From NCBI GenBank assembly GCA_964505385.1, contig CAZDIA010000015.1:1-64000 (forward strand): 64,000 nucleotides of DNA. The letters run 5' to 3'. A program made the position numbers and the translations under genes. Below the pieces are notes generated by a model. The model searched no databases. It had not been told where the DNA came from and saw only the letters and a program-made list of their open reading frames with translations. Source of the stretch: SLJN01 sp964505385. Its GTDB lineage: Bacteria > Bacteroidota > Rhodothermia > Balneolales > Natronogracilivirgulaceae. Positions within the stretch are counted from its first letter, which is position 1. The number at the start of each line of letters is the position of its first letter. Shown piece by piece: positions 36,423 to 45,576 of this stretch.

Positions 36423-36618
36423 CTGCTGAAATTGTGATCAGCCCGCTAAATTTGTAACATTCAGGATAATTGTTTTAGTCCTGAACAAGACATGCCGGAT
36501 ACCCGAAAGTTCTTTAAAGATGTAAAGAAGGTAGGATGTTAAGAATTCAAGAAGTACCCGGTTTCTGCCAACATTAATCAGAAAGTAAACAGTAACGATC
36601 TAACTATCAGTTAAATAA

Positions 36619-37581
36619 ATGAAAATACTGATCACCGGAGGAGCCGGGTTTATAGGCTCCCACATTGCAGACGCTTGCCTGAAAGCCGGTTTTCGTACTC
36701 ATATTGTGGATAATCTCACTACAGGCTCCATTAAAAATGTGCCGGAAGAAGCAACTTTTCATCAGTTGGATATTCGCAACGATGCCGTTGAACGCCTCTG
36801 GAAACAGGAGCGGTATACCATTTTAATCCATGCCGCCGCACAGATGAATGTGCGCAAATCGGTTGAAGACCCGATAATGGATGCCGACATTAATGTTTTG
36901 GGATCATTAAACCTGCTTGAGGCGGGAAGAAAATACGGGTTGCGCCAGGTGATCTTCTCCTCTACCGGCGGTGCGATATACGGAGAGCCGCAATTTACCC
37001 CTCAGGACGAAAATCATCCCGTTTTGCCGGTTTCACCATACGGGATCACTAAACACACTCTCGAAAATTATCTTCATTACTATACCAATGAATATGATAT
37101 TCAATCGGTTTCCCTGCGCTATTCAAATGTTTTCGGACCCCGGCAAAACAGCAAAGGAGAGGCGGGTGTAGTTGCCATTTTTACTGAAAAGTTGCTTAAC
37201 GGCGAGCAATGTGTAATAAACGGGAACGGTGAACAAACACGGGATTATGTATATGTGGATGATGTAGTTCAGGCAAATATGAAGGCGATAAATGCCAAAA
37301 AATCTGAAACGTACAATGTAGGCACCGGTGTGGAAACCAGTGTAAATAAACTTTATCATAAAATTCGGTATTTGATCAATCCCGATGCGGAAGCTCAGCA
37401 CGGACCGGCTATGCCGGGTGAGCAGCAACGCTCCGTAATCGATGCCGGTAAATTATCAAGAGAGTTGAAATGGGAACAAAATTACTCTCTGGATAAGGGA
37501 TTGAAAAAGACCGTTGAATGGTTCAAGTCCCGGCCTAAATCAAGTGATCCGGGAAGTGACAGACTAACGAGAATGTTGTGA
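36619..37581 (+). CDS. NAD-dependent epimerase/dehydratase (UDP-glucose 4-epimerase-like)
   Basis: 320 residues of the extended SDR family. Rossmann motif GGAGFIGS (7-14), VIFSSTGGAIYGE with active Ser/Thr near 114-116, and Tyr141-x3-Lys145 in SPYGITKHTLENYL are present, followed by SLRYSNVFGPRQ and RDYVYVDDVV. This is the GalE-type UDP-sugar 4-epimerase group, although substrate cannot be fixed. No glycan cluster surrounds it. Confidence 0.92.
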   Translation: MKILITGGAGFIGSHIADACLKAGFRTHIVDNLTTGSIKNVPEEATFHQLDIRNDAVERLWKQERYTILIHAAAQMNVRKSVEDPIMDADINVLGSLNLLEAGRKYGLRQVIFSSTGGAIYGEPQFTPQDENHPVLPVSPYGITKHTLENYLHYYTNEYDIQSVSLRYSNVFGPRQNSKGEAGVVAIFTEKLLNGEQCVINGNGEQTRDYVYVDDVVQANMKAINAKKSETYNVGTGVETSVNKLYHKIRYLINPDAEAQHGPAMPGEQQRSVIDAGKLSRELKWEQNYSLDKGLKKTVEWFKSRPKSSDPGSDRLTRML

Positions 37582-37621
37582 ACCGCACTTTGAGTTTTCT
37601 TACAGACACGAACTAACTGCC

Positions 37622-38362
37622 ATGTATAAAGTTCAACTCCAGAATTTCGAAGGACCTCTTGATTTGCTGCTCTTTTTTATTAAGCGGGATGAGCTGGATA
37701 TTTATGATATTCCCATTTCGTACATCACCGAGCAGTTTCTGGAATATATTCACTTTTTGGATGAACTTGACCTCAGTATTGCCAGTGAATTTATCTACAT
37801 GGCCAGTACTCTGATGGCAATCAAGGCGAGGATGATGCTGCCCCGAGAGGAAAGCGATGAGGAGGAGCTCACTGAAGAAGATCCCCGCTACGAACTCGTA
37901 CAAAGTTTGCTTGAGTACAAGCGATACAAAGAGATGGGTGAAGATTTAATCCGTATGGATTTCGACACCAGGCAAAAATACAGCCGGGGATATGTCGATC
38001 CTGATATCGTTACTCAGGATGAACAGCCCACCGGTGAGGCGCTTCAGGAAATCAGCATGCTCGATCTGATGACTGCCTTCAAACACGCGATGCTCCAGCA
38101 AAAAGAGGAGCAGGTACACAGTGTTGAAAAATTTGAAACCAGCGTCGAGATTCAGAGCAGCTATGTACTTGATACGCTTAGAAGCCAGGGGCGCACATCT
38201 TTCATTTCCCTATGCAAATCACTCAAGTCCAAAATAATGGTGGTGGTTACGTTTCTTTCGATTCTTGAATTAGCCAAAGAACAACAGATCACCCTATACG
38301 TCGAAGAAAGTAACGAAGATTTCCATCTGGACCTGCCCACACTTAATGAAGCCGCCGGTTAG
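37622..38362 (+). CDS. scpA: Segregation and condensation protein A
   Basis: 246 residues, normal length. The N-terminus FEGPLDLLLFFIKRDELDIYDIPI and SEFIYMASTLMAIKARMMLP are ScpA signatures, and the C-terminus has the winged-helix TFLSILELAKEQQI. It is the kleisin of the SMC-ScpAB chromosome condensation complex. ScpB is not next to it. The downstream M28 gene starts 32 bases after its stop. Confidence 0.96.
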   Translation: MYKVQLQNFEGPLDLLLFFIKRDELDIYDIPISYITEQFLEYIHFLDELDLSIASEFIYMASTLMAIKARMMLPREESDEEELTEEDPRYELVQSLLEYKRYKEMGEDLIRMDFDTRQKYSRGYVDPDIVTQDEQPTGEALQEISMLDLMTAFKHAMLQQKEEQVHSVEKFETSVEIQSSYVLDTLRSQGRTSFISLCKSLKSKIMVVVTFLSILELAKEQQITLYVEESNEDFHLDLPTLNEAAG

Positions 38363-38394
38363 TGTGGCACCCAATTTTAACCAAGTTTAACAGC

Positions 38395-40089
38395 ATGTCA
38401 TTTACCAAAGCATTTCAATATCCGGTATTGATTTTACTGATAGCAGGCTTTGCCATTAATGCCTGTTCATCAGCGGAAGAAACTTCTGCTGCATCTAATA
38501 ATGAAGCAGATAGCTATGCACCTTATTTAAACAGTATTACTTCGGATTTTCTTGAAGAACATATTCATTTCTTTGCCGGTGATCAAATGGCGGGCAGGCA
38601 AACCGGAACTCCGGAAAAAGAAGAAGCGGCGTATTATCTTAAAGAATTTCAGGATGAGCTCGGACTCACTCCGGCCGGAGACGATGACAGCTTTTTTCAA
38701 AAGTTTGAACTGGATACCAGGAGAGTTGATCACATCGCGTTTGATGCATGGCAGCTTAATGAAGAAGATACGGTTATGGTGGATGAAAGTGTGCTGCGAC
38801 CGGGCGAGGCGGCTTCATTTACTCGCATGTTCGGCGGTGAAAATCCGGTTGAAGGCGAAATCGTATTCGCAGGCTATGGAGCTGTTGACCACGAGAGAGG
38901 GGTCGACCATCTCGACGGGGATCTTGAAGACAAGTGGGTGATGGTTTTTAATGAAATTCCGAATGTGGTTGATGGGGATACGCTTGTAACGCCGGAATTT
39001 GAATCCCGGGCACGTTTCAATGAGATTATGGAGCGGCGGGGAGCGGCAGGTGTTTTGGTGATTACAACCGATGACTCCGGGGAATATCGCGAGCAATCTT
39101 ACAATTCAAGTTACGAGCTGGAGCAGCCGGTAGGTATCGGACTATCGTATATGGGCGGTGTAAGAGACCGGTTTCAACCCGCTTATATGTCAGTTTCTCC
39201 TGAAATGGCAGCTGCTTTTCTGGATATAGAACCGAATGAAATAGCTGAGAAAAAACAGCGGTTAACCGATGAAATTGATGCCTTTACCCCTCGGCAAACC
39301 GGATACGGTCTTTCTAGCCGGCCGGAAGTAGTTGATGAAACCATTGAGGAACGCAACGTAGCGGCTCTGCTGGAGGGTAGCGATCCCGATTTAAAAGATG
39401 AAGTGATTGTGATTACCGCTCATTATGATCACCTTGGTGTTGGCGCCCCCGATGATGAGGGTGATCGCATCTATAATGGGGCTGATGACAATGCCAGCGG
39501 TTCGATTGGAATGCTTGCAAAAGCTCGTGCCTTAAAGCAGGCAGCAGAAGATGGTAATAGGCCGGATCGAAGTGTTTTGTTTTTGCATGTAGGCGCTGAA
39601 GAGTGGGGGTTGTTGGGTTCCCGTTACTATTCTGATCACCCTACAGTTCCTGAAGAAAATATCATTGCCAATATCAATATGGATATGATTGGCAGGTGGG
39701 ATGAGCGGCATGAAGAACAGGGAGACAGCAATTACGTGTATATCATCGGAGCAGAGATCATCAGCTCCGATCTTAATAACAAGTTAAAACAGGCTAACCA
39801 ATGGAGCTCAGAGCTTGAGCTAAACATGCGTTATAACGACCTGGATGATCCCAACCGGTTTTACCGGAGAAGTGATCACTGGAGCTTTGGTCGCCTCGAA
39901 ATCCCGTTCATTTTCTTTTTTAGTGGCGTTCACGAAGACTATCACCAACCCGGCGATACCCCCGACAAGCTTCTGTATAACACCCTTTCCGAACGTGTCA
40001 GGTTGATTACTGCTACTGCGGTGGAAATTGCAAATGCAGACGAAGCACCGGAAATTGACAGTCAGGAATTCCTTGACAGAACACAATAA
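38395..40089 (+). CDS. M28 family metallopeptidase, lipoprotein
   Basis: 564 residues from ATG 38395, which gives a lipoprotein signal ending INAC; the GTG at 38362 overlaps scpA. Zinc ligands are visible in TAHYDHLG, GADDNASG, VGAEEWGLLGS, NMDMIGR and the late GVHEDYHQPGDT. A PA-like insertion lies before the catalytic part. It is a secreted or surface aminopeptidase, in line with the other peptidases of this window. Confidence 0.94.
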   Translation: MSFTKAFQYPVLILLIAGFAINACSSAEETSAASNNEADSYAPYLNSITSDFLEEHIHFFAGDQMAGRQTGTPEKEEAAYYLKEFQDELGLTPAGDDDSFFQKFELDTRRVDHIAFDAWQLNEEDTVMVDESVLRPGEAASFTRMFGGENPVEGEIVFAGYGAVDHERGVDHLDGDLEDKWVMVFNEIPNVVDGDTLVTPEFESRARFNEIMERRGAAGVLVITTDDSGEYREQSYNSSYELEQPVGIGLSYMGGVRDRFQPAYMSVSPEMAAAFLDIEPNEIAEKKQRLTDEIDAFTPRQTGYGLSSRPEVVDETIEERNVAALLEGSDPDLKDEVIVITAHYDHLGVGAPDDEGDRIYNGADDNASGSIGMLAKARALKQAAEDGNRPDRSVLFLHVGAEEWGLLGSRYYSDHPTVPEENIIANINMDMIGRWDERHEEQGDSNYVYIIGAEIISSDLNNKLKQANQWSSELELNMRYNDLDDPNRFYRRSDHWSFGRLEIPFIFFFSGVHEDYHQPGDTPDKLLYNTLSERVRLITATAVEIANADEAPEIDSQEFLDRTQ

Positions 40090-40465
40090 GTTGAACTTTT
40101 TTCGATGGTTTAGTAAGTGGTTGACTATTAGTTGCTTATAGTGTGAAGGATAAGAAGGAGTTGTTTTCAAAAAAAAATGAAAATAATTTATAGCCCAATT
40201 GTACGTATAGAATTTAGAATTTTAACGGATTTTCCCGATAAAATTCACGGTTTTTGGAACTGTGATTAGGTAACAAGAAGGAATTGTTTAATCAACCATT
40301 GTATACAATTGTTTGATTGGTAATGTTTGCTTTTGTACTCTAAATAAGTCGAAGTTAACATTCAATTCTTGAGAAGGGAAAACGGTGAATATTATTTAGG
40401 TAAAGCACGTTTCCATTTATCAAGTTTCTGTGTCTATTTGATACAGTGCAAATATTATTTAATTT
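40090..40465. other. AT-rich intergenic region with a palindrome
   Basis: The 12-base palindrome ATTGTATACAAT sits at 40298-40309 between weaker complementary flanks (TTTAATCAACC and GTTTGATTGG). It could be an operator for the ECF gene at 40466. No ORF or RNA gene was seen. Confidence 0.35.
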
Positions 40466-41041
40466 ATGCGTAACACTATATATAAAAATGAAATTGAGAA
40501 GCAACAGGCATTTAATCAAGAAATGCTTCCGCATCTTGATGCTCTTTATAATTTTGCGTTGCGCCTTACCTATGACTCCACTGATGCAGAGGATTTAGTT
40601 CAGGAAAGTTTAGTTAAAGCATACCGGTTTTTCCACAGCTACGAAAAAGGTACAAATGCCAAAGCGTGGTTATTCCGTATACTTCGCAACTCCTTTATCA
40701 ACAACTACCGGAAGCAATCCCGCCAGCCTCAGCAAATTGATTACGATGAGGTCTCATCCTTTTATGAAACTATTCGCAGCGAACAGTCAGAATCCACCGA
40801 CATGGAAAGTAAGATGTATGATGAGATGATGGATGATGAGCTGAGCAATGCTTTGGATCAGCTACCGGAAGATTTTCGCACTGTGGTGATGTTATGTGAT
40901 GTCGAAGATTTTACCTACGAGGAAATTGCAAATATGCTCGACGTACCGATCGGAACGATCCGGTCCCGCCTGCACCGGGGGCGAAACCTGCTTCGCCATC
41001 AGATTTTCGGATATGCCCAGAAAAAAGGCTATACCGAATAA
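40466..41041 (+). CDS. ECF RNA polymerase sigma factor (RpoE-like)
   Basis: 191 residues. Region 2 shows LTYDSTDAEDLVQESLVKAYRFF and NAKAWLFRILRNSFINNYRK; region 4 shows LPEDFRTVVMLCDVEDFTYEEIANMLDVPIGTIRSRLHRGR. It is the most canonical sigma in the window. No anti-sigma follows: the next gene is an ion channel on the opposite strand, so its control must lie elsewhere or be transcriptional. Confidence 0.95.
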   Translation: MRNTIYKNEIEKQQAFNQEMLPHLDALYNFALRLTYDSTDAEDLVQESLVKAYRFFHSYEKGTNAKAWLFRILRNSFINNYRKQSRQPQQIDYDEVSSFYETIRSEQSESTDMESKMYDEMMDDELSNALDQLPEDFRTVVMLCDVEDFTYEEIANMLDVPIGTIRSRLHRGRNLLRHQIFGYAQKKGYTE

Positions 41042-41087
41042 GGTAGATATCTACCAGATTCAAAGAGGTTGCACACCCGAAATCAAG

Positions 41088-42011
41088 TTATTTTTGTTGT
41101 CGCCTGTTGTTGTTATGCCTGCCGGATATTGAGTCTATCCGTTTTTTCATTTCATCCAGCTCATCGGATACCTTTGCCAACTCTTGCTGAAGAGTTTGTT
41201 TACTCAGTTCACTTAACCGGTCTTCAGACTCACGTGCATCCTTTTTTGCTTCTTCCATGCTATTCATAATGACGCCGATAAAAAGATTGAGCACAATCAT
41301 AGTACCGATCAGCACAAAGCTTACAAAATAAAAAGCTGCGCCAAACCCAAATGCCCGTGGATTTGTACATCCATTTTCCTGGCTATACCCCCAGATTTCA
41401 TGGTCGCATCCATACATGTTGATGTACATGATGTTGGTCCAATCCTCAAGGGTGACCACCCGGAATAGCGAAAGCAAACTAAGCTGCAGATTTTCAAAGT
41501 GAACCGGGTCGTTCTCGCGAAACAGAAATACCCCCATCGTTGCATAGATATAGAAAATCACCCCAAGTAAAATTCCGATATAACCGATCGAGGGTATAGA
41601 TTTAAGCAGGGTATTTACTAAAAGGCGCAGTTTAGGGATGGTTCGAACAACGCGGAAAACCCGCATGACACGCGCGAGACGGAAAACAGCAACATAAGCT
41701 CCTTCGAGTTCCGGAAATAACAGAGCAATATAGCAAACCGCAACGATAGTAAAATCAAATACATTCCAGGGATCCCTAAAATAACGCCACGGCTGGCTGC
41801 CCTCGGCTGTCATTTTAATAATCACTTCGATCAGAAAAATCAGTAATATAATCTGATCGATAGTCCAGAGAAGATCCCGTATGTGAGCTACCCGCTCACC
41901 ATAAGTTTGTATCCCGACAACTACTCCTGCCGCCAGAATAACAAGAAGAATGAAATAATTGAACCAGGAGGAGTCGGCTATACTTCGACAAATACCTGAA
42001 ATCGTACTCAT
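41088..42011 (-). CDS. Voltage-gated cation channel (bacterial NaV/CaV type)
   Basis: 307 residues with six membrane helices. S4 has five arginines at every third position (R111, R114, R117, R120, R123). The pore loop selectivity filter is TLEDWTN (187-193), where bacterial sodium channels have TLESW. The loop before S6 has a longer insert with Cys202 and Cys215. After S6 (FIGVIMNSM) the C-terminal tail is a charged coiled coil (LQQELAKVSDELDEMKKR), as in homotetrameric BacNaV channels. Which ion passes is open because of the Asp at 190. Confidence 0.92.
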   Translation of the reverse strand: MSTISGICRSIADSSWFNYFILLVILAAGVVVGIQTYGERVAHIRDLLWTIDQIILLIFLIEVIIKMTAEGSQPWRYFRDPWNVFDFTIVAVCYIALLFPELEGAYVAVFRLARVMRVFRVVRTIPKLRLLVNTLLKSIPSIGYIGILLGVIFYIYATMGVFLFRENDPVHFENLQLSLLSLFRVVTLEDWTNIMYINMYGCDHEIWGYSQENGCTNPRAFGFGAAFYFVSFVLIGTMIVLNLFIGVIMNSMEEAKKDARESEDRLSELSKQTLQQELAKVSDELDEMKKRIDSISGRHNNNRRQQK

Positions 42012-42242
42012 TGAGAAACACTAATTTTACCCGGTCGGGAGGCCGGTTTCAAATTTCAACCCGAAGCGGATGAAAATAAGGAATACAGAACGGAATCGGT
42101 AATTGATCTTCATAACCTGAGTTCGATTCTAAATCAGCAGTATTTATAGTACAATTGTCAATATCTGCGCTTAAATCGTGGCTGTTCGGCTTATGTTGGG
42201 ATGTTTTCGTTGTGATCGGTTTGGTGAAACATCAAATTTGTC

Positions 42243-42342
42243 TAACCACGACGGGCACAAAGAAGGCACAACGAGCACTATGTTTTATTAAAAATGATTC
42301 TTTCTTTGTTTCCGTGGCGTCTCCGTTGTGCTCGTGGTGGTG
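42243..42342. repeat. REP-like imperfect palindromic element
   Basis: ACCACGACGGGCACAAAG, then AGGCACAACGAGCAC, on the left is echoed in reverse complement by CTTTGTTTCCGTGG and CCGTTGTGCTCGTGGTGGT on the right, with an AT-rich centre. It resembles the ACCACGAAGGGCAC-type intergenic repeats of many environmental genomes (recalled, not searched). Confidence 0.5.
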
Positions 42343-42498
42343 AAATTTCCTGCAAATGCGAAAAATCCCTTGCCTACGGTAGGGAGAAGTATAATAAGCA
42401 TTATCTTAACAATAGCTTACAAATATCATAAGTAATCAAGAACAATCAAACTCAGGTTCAAACAGAGTTGCCATTGTGATGAAATAATTTTATTATGA

Positions 42499-42512
42499 TG
42501 AAAGCGCTTACA
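42499..42512 (+). promoter_or_regulatory. Catabolite-type (LacI/CcpA) operator-like box
   Basis: TGAAAGCGCTTACA matches the cre-like consensus TGWAAGCGNTWNCA. It lies just beyond the 3' end of the serine hydrolase gene at 42583, so it may be fortuitous or serve an unseen transcript. Confidence 0.3.
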
Positions 42513-42548
42513 TCATTTTGGCGCGTCACTCATCTTCCAATGTCAATA

Positions 42549-42581
42549 CAATCCGGGTGGAGGGTTAGGCCATCCGGATTT
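42549..42581. terminator. Hairpin with T-tract after the serine hydrolase operon
   Basis: AATCCGGGTGG pairs with CCATCCGGATT around AGGGTTAGG, followed on the + strand by six T that run into the stop codon of the 42583 gene. On the minus strand it follows the gene's stop but has no long U-tract, so efficiency is uncertain. Confidence 0.5.
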
Positions 42582-42582
42582 T

Positions 42583-44031
42583 TTATTCGGATGACTCCTG
42601 CCGGATAAACTCAACATCGCGGGCACGCCCGGTGGATAATTTAAAGCGATCTATTTCATCATTCTCTCTTAAAAAAACGAAATCCCAGCTGCCGACCGAC
42701 CACTTATCTTCCTCTTCGAATGAAACAACGGACTCATCCGTTTCCGGTCGCTCCAGATAGAGCCGGCCGTTCCTGGTTGAAAACTCATAGATCACGTCAA
42801 GTTCCGGATTCAGGTACTTGCCGGTATAAGGTCTCATCCAGGCCTGTAAAGGTTCATCCAACAGATATTCGGATATTTCTTCAGAGAAGCTGTTCGCATC
42901 AAAACCACCCCGGTTGCTGAGCACTAAGACGGAAAGCCCATATTCGGGGAAATGACGCAGGCTGTGACGAAATCCCATAAACCTGCCTTCGTGCTCCATT
43001 ACATTCTGTCCTTTCCAGTTGTGATGATACATTCCGAACCCGTAATTAAGCTCTTCGCCGTTATTTTTCTCCCCGGCACTTTGTAGTAATTCCCGGAATT
43101 CTTCCCCTTTGTCGAGCGGATCTTCATCCACCCGCATCTGCTCCCATTTTTCCCAATCGCGGATGGTGGTGTACAGACCATCGGGTCCATATCCCTGATA
43201 GGTGTTCATATAGGTTTGGCGAAATCCGCCACCACGAGATTCATAACTCAGCGACCGGTTGGGGATAACTCTAAGTCGTGAGGTCTGGTAATGGGTTTCA
43301 TCCATTCCCAATGGCTCAAACAAAGCCTCGCCGGCAAATTCATCCAGTGATTCATCGCTGATTTTTTCGATGATTGCGGCAAGCGTTGTATAACCACTAT
43401 TGGTAAATTTAAATGACTCTCCCGGATCGTGATTTAAGCTTTCAACCCGCTTCAGCAGGTCAAGGTAATCATTGAGTTCAAGCGGATCCGACATGCTGTG
43501 ATCAGAAACCTGAATCAAATCATGTATTTCCGGTAGCCCGGAGGTATGATAAATTAAATGCTGAATCTGCACTTGATCAGCCCACTCCGGCCAGTCATCA
43601 AGATAATCAGCGACATAATCCTGCATCCCGAGAGAATCGCGGTGGATCAACACAGCTGCGCTTGCAGCCGTAACCTGTTTGGAAAGCGAGGCCATGAAAA
43701 AACGGGTGGAGTCAGACAATGGGATATCATGATCCAGGTTTGCCAACCCCTGGTAATTGCTGTAGAATAAGTTACCTTCCTCATAGACCGCAGCGACCAA
43801 GCCCGGTTCTTCCTCATAATTTAATTCTTCAAGCAGCGAATCTATCCGCCCGGTTTTAAACTCCGGTATTTCCTCATCAGTTTTGACTTCCTCTTCCTCA
43901 ACCACTTCATCTTCAGGTTCATCAGTTACCGGATCAGCTGTTGCGCAACCTGTTGCACCTGATATAAGTAAAACCGACAGGAGTGCCAGTACCAGCAATC
44001 CGTTTGTGCTTGAATTATTCCTCATTATCAT
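42583..44031 (-). CDS. Serine hydrolase (class C beta-lactamase-like), lipoprotein; catalytic Tyr replaced
   Basis: 482 residues. Lipobox ATGC (Cys29), then an acidic linker, then the penicillin-binding fold with S115-L-S-K118 (SxxK). The usual Y-x-N motif reads F209-T-N, so the general-base Tyr is Phe. HEG stands for the third box (MEHEGRFMGFR). The C-terminal ~120 residues form a beta-rich domain. It overlaps the upstream paralogue by 17 bases (Met3 at 44025 is an alternative start). Activity may be altered or lost. Confidence 0.85.
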   Translation of the reverse strand: MIMRNNSSTNGLLVLALLSVLLISGATGCATADPVTDEPEDEVVEEEEVKTDEEIPEFKTGRIDSLLEELNYEEEPGLVAAVYEEGNLFYSNYQGLANLDHDIPLSDSTRFFMASLSKQVTAASAAVLIHRDSLGMQDYVADYLDDWPEWADQVQIQHLIYHTSGLPEIHDLIQVSDHSMSDPLELNDYLDLLKRVESLNHDPGESFKFTNSGYTTLAAIIEKISDESLDEFAGEALFEPLGMDETHYQTSRLRVIPNRSLSYESRGGGFRQTYMNTYQGYGPDGLYTTIRDWEKWEQMRVDEDPLDKGEEFRELLQSAGEKNNGEELNYGFGMYHHNWKGQNVMEHEGRFMGFRHSLRHFPEYGLSVLVLSNRGGFDANSFSEEISEYLLDEPLQAWMRPYTGKYLNPELDVIYEFSTRNGRLYLERPETDESVVSFEEEDKWSVGSWDFVFLRENDEIDRFKLSTGRARDVEFIRQESSE

Positions 44032-45391
44032 TCACCCGGATAAACGTTAATTCTTTAATACCATTTGTTTCCAAAGTAAAGCGATCGAATTCGCCGTCAC
44101 TGTTATTGTCAAATTTAAACCTCCAGCTATTTAAGGAAAATTCATCCTCATCACGCCATATGAGTCTGCCTTTGGGGTCATCACGCCGGTCAATTTCCAG
44201 ATCACCGTCTTTTACCTCAAGTGTATAGGACAAGCCAAGGGATTCATTTCTGTAGGTGCCGGCATAAGGTTGGAGCTTTTCTTCAAAAACGTCTTTCAGC
44301 AGTATATCCGCCACCTGGTTTCGTAATGATGCCGGACTGATGTTACTCATATTACAAAATGTGATGATCGACAGGTTTTCATCCGGGAAGCGGGCGTAAT
44401 TAGTGCGAAATCCCATATAACTGCCTCCGTGACCGACGGTCTCAAGCATTTTATATTCACCGAGGCGCAAACCGGTTGCATAGTCCAGCGTGTTGTTATT
44501 GTTAGTTGTTCCCGGTTCGATCATACGCTCTTTAAAATTTTCCAGATTAGTCTGGTTTTCATCAAAATTCCGGTCCCATTTTGACATATCCTCAATGGTC
44601 GTGAATAATCCGCGTGCTCCAACTCTGTTGATGTTTCCACGGTAGAACTCACCCGGACCATCGGAGGTAGGCCGGTAACTCATACTGCGATTGGGTACCA
44701 CCTCGCCGTAATCATCATGAAAGTGAGTGTGTTCCATTCCCGATGGTTCAAAAAAATGCTCGTCGGTGTACTCTCGGAGGGTTTTGCCGGTGAGATTTTT
44801 GACAAGCACCGACATCAGGAAATAGCCGGAATTATTGTAAATATGCCGGGATCCGGGCCGGAAGTTTAAATCCCGCTGGTTGGATAGCATCTCCATGGTA
44901 AGTGAGTCTGATGTTTCGGGATCCAACCCGCGGCCATTGATAGACAACAGATTGAACAAATCCCTAAGTCCGGAAGTATGATGAATGAGTTGTCTTGCGG
45001 TAATCGGGTAATCAAATTCCGGCAGCTCGGGGATATAGGTTCGCAGATCTTCATCCAGATCAAGTTTATCTTCTTGTTCCAACATTAACAATGCCGCCGC
45101 TGCAAATTGCTTGGAAACAGAAGCGATCATGAAACGGGTGTCGCAGGTAATCGGTATGCCGTAATCGAGGTTAGCTTTGCCGTATCCGTTTGTATAGATT
45201 AACTCCCCTTCATGTACAATACCGAGAGCACAACCCGGAGAATCTTTGCGGTCGTATTCCTCAAATACTTTGTCAACTTTGGCAGTATCAAGATTTATCC
45301 GGGATGGAGGTGAGCCTGATGCGGTTTGTATCATCCCCTCCAACCAAACTGCTGAAAGCAGAAACAGTACGCTAAATAAAAATTTCATCAC
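44015..45391 (-). CDS. Serine hydrolase (class C beta-lactamase-like)
   Basis: 458 residues with a signal peptide (about 1-26). SxxK is S91-V-S-K94, YxN is Y185-N-N187 and the third box is HGG (GHGGSYMGF), so all three catalytic motifs are intact. A C-terminal beta-rich domain follows as in its downstream paralogue, and the genes overlap, so they are an operon made by tandem duplication. Members act as D-alanyl peptidases, esterases or beta-lactamase-like enzymes; substrate unknown. Confidence 0.9.
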   Translation of the reverse strand: MMKFLFSVLFLLSAVWLEGMIQTASGSPPSRINLDTAKVDKVFEEYDRKDSPGCALGIVHEGELIYTNGYGKANLDYGIPITCDTRFMIASVSKQFAAAALLMLEQEDKLDLDEDLRTYIPELPEFDYPITARQLIHHTSGLRDLFNLLSINGRGLDPETSDSLTMEMLSNQRDLNFRPGSRHIYNNSGYFLMSVLVKNLTGKTLREYTDEHFFEPSGMEHTHFHDDYGEVVPNRSMSYRPTSDGPGEFYRGNINRVGARGLFTTIEDMSKWDRNFDENQTNLENFKERMIEPGTTNNNNTLDYATGLRLGEYKMLETVGHGGSYMGFRTNYARFPDENLSIITFCNMSNISPASLRNQVADILLKDVFEEKLQPYAGTYRNESLGLSYTLEVKDGDLEIDRRDDPKGRLIWRDEDEFSLNSWRFKFDNNSDGEFDRFTLETNGIKELTFIRVNDNEE

Positions 45392-45576
45392 AGTTAAACT
45401 TCAAAAACCAACAAACTTTAATTTACTTCACAAGCGGATGCAACTTTGAGTGCACCCTGCAAGCTAAGAAATAACGCGAGTATTCCAAATATTCGTGAGG
45501 CGATGCAGGCACCATTGCCGAAAATTTTACGTTCAGTGCGGAAACCGAAATTGAACGAACAGAAATAATTTTAATC

